A stretch of 14,102 bases of DNA. Origin: Desulfosarcina sp. (lineage in GTDB: Bacteria; Desulfobacterota; Desulfobacteria; Desulfobacterales; Desulfosarcinaceae). The notes under the pieces were generated by a model. It searched no databases. It saw only the letters and a list, made by a program, of their open reading frames with translations, and had not been told where the DNA came from. Location: positions 1 through 14,102 of the forward strand of contig JAGTUY010000453.1 in NCBI GenBank assembly GCA_018224455.1, given 5' to 3'. The stretch's first letter is position 1. Every line of letters begins with the position of its first letter. Shown here in pieces: positions 1 to 6,520 of the stretch. The position numbers were made by a program, and so were the translations under genes.

Positions 1-399
1 AAATTCGACAAGGCCAACCAGGACGACCGCGAGCGGATGAAGTTGGCCTCACTGATCGTCATCAACTCCGACAATAGAGACAAGGCCATCAAGGGCATCC
101 ACTATCCGAAGGGTCAGTACGGCCGTTATACTGCCTTGGTGGAGCGGTTCTAAGATTACCACGCACTGATAAAGCAATTTCTGCTGTCTGGCAAAGGTCT
201 GTAACTTCAATACCAGGACAGCCTCATCGTGGCGGCCATCCTGGATCGGATGACCCGGAAAGGCATTCCCGCGTTGCCGGTGAACGACAGCATTATTTGT
301 CCGGCCCGCCACAAGGAGTTTCTGCGGCAGGTGATGATGGAAGAGTACAAGAAAGAGATGGGCTTGAAACCCATCATCGATGAGAAAGGGAGGAAATAA
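1..399 (+). pseudogene. C-terminal remnant of an unrecognised mobile-element gene, two in-frame stops
   Basis: Frame 1 reads as plausible protein from the window edge to TAA at 397-399 but is interrupted by TAA at 151-153 and TAA at 202-204. Protein-like sequence continues after both stops in the same frame (…TALVERF, DYHALIKQFLL, LQYQDSLIVAAILDRM, IPALPVNDSIICP), so this is one reading frame with nonsense mutations rather than three genes. The segment LPVNDS resembles an LPVHDS motif that I recall from hypothetical proteins of plasmids and prophages, and it is faintly like the His-Asp motif C of single-subunit polymerases; that resemblance is only suggestive. The 5' end lies outside the window. 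Its position next to an integrase fits a decaying integrated element. I do not assign a function. Confidence 0.55.
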
Positions 400-460
400 A
401 ACCAAGGCCCAACCACCTCGGACCGCACCAGAAGTCGGGGCAACGCTCCGGCTTCACAAG

Positions 461-479
461 GTCGCCGATATAAGGCGAC
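461..479. repeat. Small perfect inverted repeat in the gap before the integrase
   Basis: The gap 400-559 contains GTCGCC (461-466) and GGCGAC (474-479) around a 7-nt AT-rich loop, a perfect 6-bp hairpin. No T-run follows it on either strand, so it is not an obvious intrinsic terminator. It may be structural or chance. Nothing else is supported in this gap. Confidence 0.3.
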
Positions 480-559
480 TGGGCACGCCATGGACGGCAT
501 AGAGCCGCCTTCTGGAACCAACCAGCACAGGGCCTGCCATTTCAAATACGGAGGTACTT

Positions 560-625
560 ATGAACCGTGAAACATTTAGAAATGAAAGGACTTTGTATGA
601 AAGGAAAAATTTTACACAGGAATGA
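560..625 (+). other. Short 21-codon ORF with strong Shine-Dalgarno overlapping the integrase start
   Basis: GGAGG at 550-554 lies 5 nt before ATG at 560, the best ribosome-binding site in the region. The frame encodes MNRETFRNERTLYERKNFTQ plus E and stops at TGA 623-625. The integrase start proposed here (ATG 597) lies inside this ORF in another frame. Two readings are possible: a leader peptide that loads ribosomes for coupled or reinitiated translation of the integrase, or the original integrase start now separated by a frameshift. The peptide does not resemble a known leader. Highly charged and without a membrane segment. Confidence 0.35.
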
Positions 626-1694
626 CAGGGACATGTATTTTATCACTTGGTACGGCAAAAACCGAAAACAATCGGTGAAAATTTACAATTATCTTGGGTT
701 GCCGTTGACCAGTAAAGACCGTGCCGATCGCCTGTTAGCAGTTCTCCGTTCCGAAGAAGAGCGTGGCGTCTTGGACTTGGAAAAATTCCTGAAGGGCAAA
801 ACCAATGTTTCATCCATTATTGATGAATGGCTGGTCGATGTGAGGTCGTACGCGAAACCTGGAACCATTGATAGTTATGAAAGCATCGCTGAACATCATT
901 TGAAGCCGTTTTTTGTGAATAAGCCCATCAGTGTGCATGAGATCGACTACAAACTGCTGGTGGAGTTTTTGAACCATTTGGAGGGGAAGAGTAGCACCAA
1001 GCGATTGCGAATGAAGCTACTTCGGCAGGTGCTCATTTACGCCAAGTCAAACCATTACATCGATACATTGCCAGAATTCCCAAAAGCACATCATTATGGT
1101 GGAGAACAGCGAGAAATACGGTGGTTGACCGAAGCAGAACAGATGGATTTCATCAGAACGTTTCCCGAACACGATCAGGCCATTTTATTCTGGCTCAAAT
1201 ATCATCTGCGTAGGCCATCAGAAGCGTGTGCCTTGCAAAAGTCCGACTACAAAGATGGTGTATTTTACGTCCGCCGGACGATGGTCAACGGGCAGGTCAT
1301 GAATAGCACCAAAACCAATGAAATCGTATTGGTTCCCTGTGCCAAAGAATACGAACCCTGGATTGATTGGCTCCGAAAACAAGAGTGGTGGTCAGGCAGT
1401 CCCTTCTTTTTTGTCAACCCAAAATCAACCAGGGAAAGCCAGCATTATATCAGGCAATCTCTGTACGCCAAATGGTCGCGACATTGTAAAAAGGAAGGCA
1501 TTCAATGTTCGTTATACGAAGTCACCAAACATTCCTCTTCATCGCAACTTGTCAATGAATACGGATACAACCTTCACGATGTTCAGCTGGCGACCGCCCA
1601 CAAGGACCTATCCTCAGTGAGGCATTATGCCAAGATAGACCTGTCAGCCCGCAGGAATGCTCTTGACAAGAAACTGAAAGTGGGGAACGAATAG
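597..1694 (+). CDS. Tyrosine recombinase / phage-type integrase with altered HxxR motif
   Basis: Site-specific DNA recombinase of the tyrosine family, 365 residues from ATG 597, which has AAAGGA at 585-590 as ribosome-binding site; an in-frame GTG at 567 would add 10 residues. The N-terminal part (about 1-60) looks like an arm-type DNA-binding domain, about 70-165 is the core-binding SAM-like domain, and about 175-350 is the catalytic domain. Visible catalytic positions are Arg206 in RRPSEA, Lys239 in STKTNE, His335 in ATAHKD and the nucleophile Tyr344 in RHYAK. His335 and Tyr344 have the normal 9-residue spacing. The HxxR box instead reads EVTK (Glu308, Lys311) followed by HSSSS, so the second Arg is Lys. 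The gene is AT-richer than its neighbours, indicating horizontal origin. Family assignment is firm; activity is uncertain because of the motif change and the broken neighbour. Confidence 0.88.
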   Translation: MKGKILHRNDRDMYFITWYGKNRKQSVKIYNYLGLPLTSKDRADRLLAVLRSEEERGVLDLEKFLKGKTNVSSIIDEWLVDVRSYAKPGTIDSYESIAEHHLKPFFVNKPISVHEIDYKLLVEFLNHLEGKSSTKRLRMKLLRQVLIYAKSNHYIDTLPEFPKAHHYGGEQREIRWLTEAEQMDFIRTFPEHDQAILFWLKYHLRRPSEACALQKSDYKDGVFYVRRTMVNGQVMNSTKTNEIVLVPCAKEYEPWIDWLRKQEWWSGSPFFFVNPKSTRESQHYIRQSLYAKWSRHCKKEGIQCSLYEVTKHSSSSQLVNEYGYNLHDVQLATAHKDLSSVRHYAKIDLSARRNALDKKLKVGNE

Positions 1695-1721
1695 GGACCT
1701 TGGGGGAACGATTGGGGACCT
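1682..1721. repeat. Tandem-like 19-bp direct repeat at integrase 3' end
   Basis: Copies at 1682-1700 (GGGGAACGAATAGGGACCT) and 1703-1721 (GGGGAACGATTGGGGACCT) match at 17 of 19 positions with a 21-bp period. Copy 1 contains the integrase stop codon. A run of seven T follows copy 2 at 1723-1729. The repeat is direct rather than inverted, so it does not form a standard terminator hairpin. It could be a recombinase-binding or attachment-site relic, or a fragment of a dispersed GGGACC-type repeat. Confidence 0.5.
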
Positions 1722-1761
1722 ATTTTTTTGCTGAACTTCAGGTTATTGACGAAGGCAACAG

Positions 1762-2388
1762 ATGACACAACTTACTGAAAATAAAACACTTGAGGTATTC
1801 AGCGACTACATCTGACCGTGGTGCTACTTCAGTACCGGGCGTATTGAACGGCTTAAAGCGGCATTTCACATCCACGTCAAATGGACGGCATTTCCCCTGC
1901 ATCCAGAAACACCGCCGACCGGACAGACCCTGGAAGCGCTGTTTGCCGGTCAGCCGGTGGATATTCCCGGCATGCTGGCCCGCCTGCGCCAGGTAGCGCG
2001 GGAGCTGAACCTGCCCTTCGGCGAACGCAAAATGACCTTCAACAGCCGGCTGGCCCAGGAACTGGCCAAATGGGCCGAGGATCAGGGCCGGGGCGACGCC
2101 TTTCACCACGCCGTTTTCCTGGCCTATTTCCAGCGCGGCGAAAACATAGCCCGCCAACCGGTGTTGCTCCGGATCTGCTCGGCAATCGGGCTGGATCCGG
2201 AAGCGGCAGAGGCGGTGCTGGATCAGCGATCCTATCGTCAAGCCGTGGACCAGGACTGGCATCGGTCCCGTCAGATGGGAATCACCGCCGTCCCCACCTT
2301 TGTCCTCAACGGCCAGCGGCTGGTGGGTGCACAATCCTACGCGGCATTGGAAGGGATGGTTTTATCCGCGAAGGTGGGAAAACGATAG
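1762..2388 (+). CDS. FrnE/DsbA-family thiol oxidoreductase, selenoprotein (Sec at TGA 1813-1815)
   Basis: Thioredoxin-fold oxidoreductase of the DsbA/FrnE group, 208 residues when TGA at codon 18 is read as selenocysteine. It starts at ATG 1762 with GAAGG at 1751-1755. The N-terminal beta strand LEVFSDYI runs into U-P-W-C (Sec18, Cys21) and YFSTGRIERL, exactly where FrnE homologues carry FSDxxCPWCY. The alpha-helical insertion covers about 50-165, and the cis-proline loop GITAVPTFVLNG (Pro178) faces the active site. Everything after the TGA keeps family features to the normal C-terminus, and a SECIS-like hairpin follows the TGA. No signal peptide, so a cytoplasmic role in thiol/disulfide or peroxide-linked redox chemistry is inferred; the substrate is unknown. 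A gene caller that treats TGA only as stop would begin at GTG 1957 and lose the active site. The alternative is a nonsense mutation at this one codon, which I consider much less likely. Confidence 0.88.
1823..1852 (+). promoter_or_regulatory. Putative bacterial SECIS element
   Basis: Just after the TGA (1813-1815), 1828-1835 (TTCAGTAC) pairs with 1841-1848 (GTATTGAA): eight pairs, one of them G-U, closing a 5-nt apical loop CGGGC (1836-1840). Below an AC/C internal loop, GCT (1823-1825) pairs with GGC (1850-1852). The upper stem begins 12 nt after the TGA and the loop begins 20 nt after it, with G in the loop. As I recall the bacterial SECIS model, the spacing and the exposed G agree with it (E. 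coli fdhF has about 11 nt between UGA and stem). The element is inside the coding region, as in bacteria, and would bind SelB. Folding was done by eye. Confidence 0.8.
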
Positions 2389-2492
2389 TATCGATCACCT
2401 GCGTCAAACAGATTGATCCTGACATCCAGGCGTCCATCTTGCGGTCCCGCGTGGATACGGCCCGTTGACGATTTATAGATTGGATATTCATC

Positions 2493-3344
2493 GTGAAAAG
2501 CCTTTTTTCTGCAGGTGTGCTTCTTTTTACTGTGCTGATCACAGCGGCCTGGGGTGATCTGAGCGGCCGATGGTCAGGCAACGACGGGGGCACCTATTAT
2601 TTACGCCAGACCGATGGCCATGTGCACTGGTACGGAGAAGCCGCCGATGAACAGCCGGCATGGTCGAACGTATTTTCCGGGCGCATTTATGGAACCCGCA
2701 TCAAGGGCAACTGGGTCGATGTTCCCAAGGGGCGGACAACGGGTGCAGGAAGCCTGGAACTGGTGCTTGAAAAAGACGGAAGCGAACTGCGGGTCGTGAA
2801 AAAAACCGGCGGATTTACCGCCTCCCGATGGACGCGAATAAAGACCGACGCTGCCGTCACCCGGCCGCTGATGCAGTTGAAACCCTCTGGAAATGGGGAT
2901 TGCGTTCGCTTCGACCCGGCCGCCCTTGGCGTTCTCCGGGTCGAAGGAAGATGGAAGATCGTCGACGGGGACCACTGGCTCTTCGATTTCGGCCCCAACC
3001 AGGCCGCCGCCGATCAATCGCTGAAGGTGATCCATCACTACCGCATGGACCGCACCTGCGTTGTCGGCCGGCCGAATCCGTTATTTTCATATATGCTGGC
3101 AAAAGGCGGAAGCCCGTCGGGGGGAATGGCCGGTGAAGATTGTGTGGCTTTCGACCCGAAGACCGTCACGGTAAGCAAGATTCAGGGGCGCTGGAAAATC
3201 GTGTCCGGCCGCCGATGGCTGTTCGATTTCGGTCAGGGCCAGACCGAAGCACAACAGGCGCTATCCGCGATTCGGCGTTACGGGTTCAGCCAATCCTGTT
3301 CCGTAGGACGGCCCGACGCCGACTTTACCTACCTGCGCCGCTGA
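2493..3344 (+). CDS. Exported protein: lipocalin-like N-terminal part plus two Cys-containing repeats
   Basis: Protein of 283 residues from GTG 2493 (only a weak GGAT upstream). Residues 1-21 form a Sec signal peptide: KS, hydrophobic LFSAGVLLFTVLITAAW, cleavage likely after WG. Residues 22-116 are strand-rich (SGRWSGNDGGTYYLRQ, WSNVFSGRIYGTRIKGNW) and recall calycin/lipocalin-like barrels of unknown ligand. Two repeats follow at 136-201 and 216-281, each with the order D-C-x-x-F-D-P, GRWKIV, WLFDFG, an A/Q-rich helix, and C-x-VGRP. Their two cysteines are spaced 52 residues apart in both (137/189 and 217/269), suggesting one disulfide per repeat. I recall similar repeats in proteobacterial hypothetical proteins. 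Stops 10 bp before the convergent recX. Function is unknown; periplasmic or surface location is inferred. Confidence 0.8.
   Translation: MKSLFSAGVLLFTVLITAAWGDLSGRWSGNDGGTYYLRQTDGHVHWYGEAADEQPAWSNVFSGRIYGTRIKGNWVDVPKGRTTGAGSLELVLEKDGSELRVVKKTGGFTASRWTRIKTDAAVTRPLMQLKPSGNGDCVRFDPAALGVLRVEGRWKIVDGDHWLFDFGPNQAAADQSLKVIHHYRMDRTCVVGRPNPLFSYMLAKGGSPSGGMAGEDCVAFDPKTVTVSKIQGRWKIVSGRRWLFDFGQGQTEAQQALSAIRRYGFSQSCSVGRPDADFTYLRR
2898..3335 (+). repeat. Internal protein repeat, two copies with 80-residue period
   Basis: Copy 1 spans 2898-3095 (residues 136-201) and copy 2 spans 3138-3335 (residues 216-281). They share FDP, GRWKIV, WLFDFG and VGRP, and two cysteines 52 residues apart. A Gly/Ser-rich linker (GGSPSGG) joins them. 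This indicates an in-gene domain duplication. Confidence 0.8.
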
Positions 3345-3354
3345 AGGCCGGGTT

Positions 3355-3849
3355 TCAGACGTCGGCGATGGCCCGGTTGATGACGGCTGATGCGAACCCA
3401 CGGCCGGCTAAAAAGCGGTAGGCCTTCTGGCGGCGTTTCCATGGATCACCCTCACGGTTCAGGTGAGACGCTTTTTTTTCCAGCAGACGACGGGCGCTGA
3501 GGACCTGGGCCTCCTCATCACCGCAGCGGGCCAGGGCATGTTCGATGGTTGCCTCGTCAATCCCTTTTTGCCCGAGGGTCTGGCGAACCCGCAAGGGGCC
3601 GTATCCGCTTTCGGCAAGATGCCCGGCGATGATCACGGCGGTTTTGGCATCGTCCAGATACCCCAGTTCCCGACATCGTGCCAGGGCACCCGCGATGGCA
3701 GAACGGTCAAACCCCTTTTGGCGAAGTTTGACCGCCAACTCCTTGCAGGTGTGGTCCCGCCGGGCCAGAATCCGAAAGGCGCTCTCCAGGGCGCTGGCGT
3801 TCGCTTTGTCCGGCAGGCTGCCGAATTGTCGGTGATTTTCTTTTTTCAT
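3355..3849 (-). CDS. recX: Regulatory protein RecX
   Basis: Small all-helical protein that binds RecA filaments and modulates RecA recombinase and coprotease activity in the cytoplasm. From ATG 3849 it has 164 residues, normal for RecX. An upstream in-frame ATG at 3888 would add 13 residues, and neither start has a clear ribosome-binding site. Three tandem three-helix units are visible: SALESAFRILARRDHTCKEL with LRQKGF and LGYLDD (unit 1), YGPLRVRQTLGQKGI with IEHAL (unit 2), and WKRRQKAYRFLAGRGF with VINRAI (unit 3). These are RecX landmarks. recA is not adjacent in this window. It is divergent from the ACT-domain gene and convergent with the exported-protein gene, with only 10 bp to the latter. 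Confidence 0.87.
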   Translation of the reverse strand: MKKENHRQFGSLPDKANASALESAFRILARRDHTCKELAVKLRQKGFDRSAIAGALARCRELGYLDDAKTAVIIAGHLAESGYGPLRVRQTLGQKGIDEATIEHALARCGDEEAQVLSARRLLEKKASHLNREGDPWKRRQKAYRFLAGRGFASAVINRAIADV

Positions 3850-3949
3850 GCAATCAACAGAGCGCCGCCACGAGCGCAGGCAACCCATCGAAAAGTCATG
3901 CGGATTGTCGCGGCCACCAACAACATCTCATCAACGGAGAGGAGTTTTC

Positions 3950-4486
3950 ATGGGACAACGATTCATCATGACCGCTTTCGGCAAGGACCGGCCCGGCATC
4001 GTTGCCGACGTAACCGGAATTCTATATCAAAACGGCTGCAACTTGGAGGACACCTCCATGACCCTGCTGGCCGGGGAATTCACCCTGATCCTGCTCTTTA
4101 CGGCCGGGTCGGCGGACGTGGCTGACCCGCTGTCCAGGGCCTGCCGCAGGCTGGAGCAGGAAAAAGGGATTTCCGCGTTCCTGCGCCCGCTGGAGCCAAA
4201 GGAAACGGCCAAACCCAGCAACGGGGTCGAGACTCGCACCCTGCATGTGGAAGGTCTGGACCAGGCAGGAATCGTCTACAAGGTCAGCCGTTTCCTGGCA
4301 GACCACCGCATCAACATCGTCGACCTCAAGTCCACAGTCAAGGCCTCCCCGGAAAGCGGCACGGCCATGTACGTCATGGATATTCGGGCTCAAATACCCA
4401 ATGATACCGCCATGGATCCGTTGGAAAAAGGGTTGCGCGCCGTTGCCGACGAACTCAACGTGGACATCACGTTGTCAGGCCGCTGA
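3950..4486 (+). CDS. Two-ACT-domain regulator, GcvR-like
   Basis: Protein of 178 residues starting at ATG 3950, chosen because GGAGAGGAG (3937-3943 region) lies just upstream; an in-frame ATG at 3848 would add a non-conserved tail. It holds two ACT domains: about 5-80 (FIMTAFGKDRPGIVADVTGI with NLEDTSM) and about 96-175 (LHVEGLDQAGIVYKVSRFLA with NIVDLKS). The D-x-x-G-I-V pattern of ACT ligand sites occurs in both. This is the layout of GcvR, the glycine cleavage repressor, and of related amino-acid-sensing proteins. No DNA-binding domain is present, so it would act through a partner. No gcv genes are in the window, hence the specific GcvR role is inference from domain layout only. The gene is monocistronic between divergent recX and convergent gpmI. 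Confidence 0.83.
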   Translation: MGQRFIMTAFGKDRPGIVADVTGILYQNGCNLEDTSMTLLAGEFTLILLFTAGSADVADPLSRACRRLEQEKGISAFLRPLEPKETAKPSNGVETRTLHVEGLDQAGIVYKVSRFLADHRINIVDLKSTVKASPESGTAMYVMDIRAQIPNDTAMDPLEKGLRAVADELNVDITLSGR

Positions 4487-4491
4487 TGCCG

Positions 4492-4553
4492 GGTCGTCAG
4501 CATAAAGAAACGCCTTCGCAGGGCGCTGCCGGGAAGACGTTTGCCTGACGACC
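4492..4553. terminator. 62-bp imperfect inverted repeat between convergent genes, possible bidirectional terminator
   Basis: GGTCGTCAG (4492-4500) pairs with CTGACGACC (4545-4553), AAACG (4508-4512) with CGTTT (4538-4542), CTTC (4514-4517) with GAAG (4533-4536), and GCAG (4518-4521) with CTGC (4526-4529), around a GGCG loop. The structure fills the gap between the stop of the ACT gene (4486) and the stop of gpmI (4555). No long T-run follows on either side, so it is not a classic intrinsic terminator. A role in ending or protecting both transcripts is inferred from position. Confidence 0.55.
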
Positions 4554-4554
4554 T

Positions 4555-6096
4555 TCAGGTCTGCAGTAGACTCTGTCCGGTCATCTGCACCGGTTTTTCC
4601 AGTCCCATCAGTTCCAGAATTGTCGGCGCAACATCGCCCAAACGGCCTTCCCGCAGACGAACCCCCTTTCGGCTGTCGTCCAGCAGCAACAGGCGAACCG
4701 GATTGGTGGTGTGGGCCGTAAACGGTTTACCGTCAGGGCCGGCCATCTTTTCCGAGTTGCCGTGATCGGCGGTTACCAGGGCTACGCCCTCCTTCTCCCA
4801 GAGCTTTTTGACTACTTTTTCCAGACAGCGGTCCACCGTTTCGCAGGCCTTTACGGCGGCGGCCATCACACCGCTGTGTCCCACCATGTCCATGTTGGCG
4901 AAATTGAGCACAATGAAATCGTATTTATCCGAATCCAGCCGGGCAACCACCTCGTCGGCCACCTGGGGGGCGCTCATTTCAGGCTTCTGGTCGTAGGTGG
5001 CCACATCCCGGGGAGAGGGAATCAGGCACCGTTCTTCGTTTTCAAAGGGCGTTTCTTCACCGCCATTGAAAAAATAGGTCACATGGGCGTACTTCTCGGT
5101 TTCGGCGATGCGCAGCTGGCAACGCCCTCGGAGGCTCAGGACTTCTCCGAGAATCATCTCCAGGTGCACTGGCCCAAAGGCCACGGGCAGCTCAAATTTT
5201 TCGTCGTATAGGGTCATGGTGGTGTAGCCGGAAAGCGCCGGAACCACCAGGCGCTCGAATCCATCAAATTTTTTATCGGTAAATGCCCGGGTGATCTCCC
5301 GGGCACGGTCCGCACGGAAGTTAAAAAAAATGATGCCGTCGCCGTCGATCACCGTTCCCACCGGCTTGCCGCTTTCGTCGACCATTACCAGCGGCTGGAC
5401 GAATTCATCGGTCTCATCACGGTTGTAGGCTGATTTAACGGCGGCCACCGGATCGATTTCCGCCCGGCCATGGCCTTGGGAATAAAGCCGGTAGGCTTTT
5501 TCCACCCGATCCCATCGTTTGTCCCGGTCCATGGCATAGTAGCGGCCGCAGACGGATGCAACGGTACCATTGCCGATGGCCTGGATATGGTCCTGCAGCT
5601 GCTTCAGATAATCTACGCCGCCATCCGGCGGTGTATCCCGACCGTCGAGGATGGCATGAACGAAGACCCTGGACAGCCCTTTTTGCTGGGCCATGTCCAG
5701 CAGGGCCAACAGATGGGCAAGCTGGCTGTGGACGCCGCCATCGGACAACAGGCCCATCAGGTGCAGCGCCGTACCGCGGGTAGCCACCACATCCATGATG
5801 GCGCCAAGCGCTTCATTTTCAAAGAAAGACCCCTCTTCTATCGCTTTGTCGATGCGCACCAGGTCCTGGTAGACGACACGTCCGGCACCGATGTTCATAT
5901 GCCCCACTTCGCTGTTACCCATGATACCCTCGGGCAGCCCCACATCCTTGCCCGAGCAGCGCAGTTGGGTCGATGGATAACTGGATTGAAGCCGGTCCAG
6001 AAACGGTGTATGGGCCATCATGACGGCATTGGTCGGTTCGTCGACGCCGATTCCCCATCCGTCGAGAATAATCAGCATGTGGGTCTTTTTCTGCAT
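4555..6096 (-). CDS. gpmI: 2,3-bisphosphoglycerate-independent phosphoglycerate mutase
   Basis: Interconverts 3- and 2-phosphoglycerate in glycolysis/gluconeogenesis through a phosphoserine intermediate and two Mn2+ ions. From ATG 6096 it has 513 residues, matching the usual 510-515. That start sits 5 nt from AGGAG; the ATG just before it at 6099 and a longer upstream reading are less well placed. Landmarks: LIILDGWGIG near the N-terminus with the first metal Asp; nucleophile Ser62 in MGNSEVGHMNIGAG; the DGRDTPP loop; RADRAREI; and the C-terminal ADHGNSEKM metal site. It is the last gene of the minus-strand block, 10 nt after rsfS, and its 3' end abuts the inverted repeat at 4492-4553. Confidence 0.96.
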   Translation of the reverse strand: MQKKTHMLIILDGWGIGVDEPTNAVMMAHTPFLDRLQSSYPSTQLRCSGKDVGLPEGIMGNSEVGHMNIGAGRVVYQDLVRIDKAIEEGSFFENEALGAIMDVVATRGTALHLMGLLSDGGVHSQLAHLLALLDMAQQKGLSRVFVHAILDGRDTPPDGGVDYLKQLQDHIQAIGNGTVASVCGRYYAMDRDKRWDRVEKAYRLYSQGHGRAEIDPVAAVKSAYNRDETDEFVQPLVMVDESGKPVGTVIDGDGIIFFNFRADRAREITRAFTDKKFDGFERLVVPALSGYTTMTLYDEKFELPVAFGPVHLEMILGEVLSLRGRCQLRIAETEKYAHVTYFFNGGEETPFENEERCLIPSPRDVATYDQKPEMSAPQVADEVVARLDSDKYDFIVLNFANMDMVGHSGVMAAAVKACETVDRCLEKVVKKLWEKEGVALVTADHGNSEKMAGPDGKPFTAHTTNPVRLLLLDDSRKGVRLREGRLGDVAPTILELMGLEKPVQMTGQSLLQT

Positions 6097-6106
6097 CATC
6101 TCTCCT

Positions 6107-6520
6107 TTATTCGATGAATAACGACTCGTCCACCTCGCAATCGTCGTCCGGGTCATCGACCACTTGTCTCAGGCTTTCTGTCTGGATGCGCCGGGCATCT
6201 GACCACAGCCCTTCCAGATTGTAAAAGCTGCGCGTACTTTCGAAAAAGACGTGGATGACCACGTGCCCGTAGTCCATGAGCACCCAGTGGCCCTCCTTGA
6301 GGCCGTCGACACTCAGCGCCTTGATGCCCTGTTTTTTCAGGTCTCGCTGGATATGCTCGGCGATGGCGCTGACCTGACGGTTGGACGTCCCATGGCAGAT
6401 GAGAAAGGCGTCCGCCAGGCTGGTGAGGTGGCCGACGTCTAAAAGCACCGGGTTTCTGGCTTTTTTGCCAAGCGCTGATTTGACGTAAACGTCCAGTTCA
6501 GCATCACTCGTCTTGGTCAT
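6107..6520 (-). CDS. rsfS: Ribosomal silencing factor RsfS
   Basis: Binds ribosomal protein uL14 on the 50S subunit and blocks 30S joining, lowering translation in stationary phase or starvation. It has 137 residues, slightly long because of an acidic tail (DDPDDDCEVDES). The RsfS/DUF143 core spans about 10-112, with ADAFLICHGTSNRQVSAIAEHI, VDGLKEGHWVLMDYG and VVIHVF…FYNLEGLWSDA. Its ATG overlaps the nadD stop by 4 nt (ATGA), indicating translational coupling. The nadD-rsfS pairing is very widespread in bacteria. Confidence 0.95.
   Translation of the reverse strand: MTKTSDAELDVYVKSALGKKARNPVLLDVGHLTSLADAFLICHGTSNRQVSAIAEHIQRDLKKQGIKALSVDGLKEGHWVLMDYGHVVIHVFFESTRSFYNLEGLWSDARRIQTESLRQVVDDPDDDCEVDESLFIE

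Noticed and set aside
151..204. In-frame TAA codons of the first gene as recoded codons
   Set aside because: TAA recoding is not known in this kind of bacterium, other genes here end normally, and the location in mobile-element debris favours decay.
207..545. Minus-strand 112-codon frame opposite the broken gene and the gap before the integrase
   Set aside because: No motif, no convincing ribosome-binding site, and it is antisense to better protein-like sequence on the plus strand at its downstream half.
1722..1730. T-run after the direct repeat as an intrinsic terminator for the integrase
   Set aside because: The preceding sequence is a direct, not inverted, repeat and I could not form a stable GC hairpin next to the T-run.
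1813..1815. TGA read as a simple nonsense mutation making the FrnE-like gene a pseudogene
   Set aside because: It falls precisely on the redox Cys, no other stop or frameshift exists in 208 codons, the start has a ribosome-binding site, and a correctly placed SECIS-like hairpin follows.
1738..2334. Minus-strand 198-codon frame opposite the selenoprotein gene
   Set aside because: Exists only as the antisense of the FrnE-like frame; no domain motifs.
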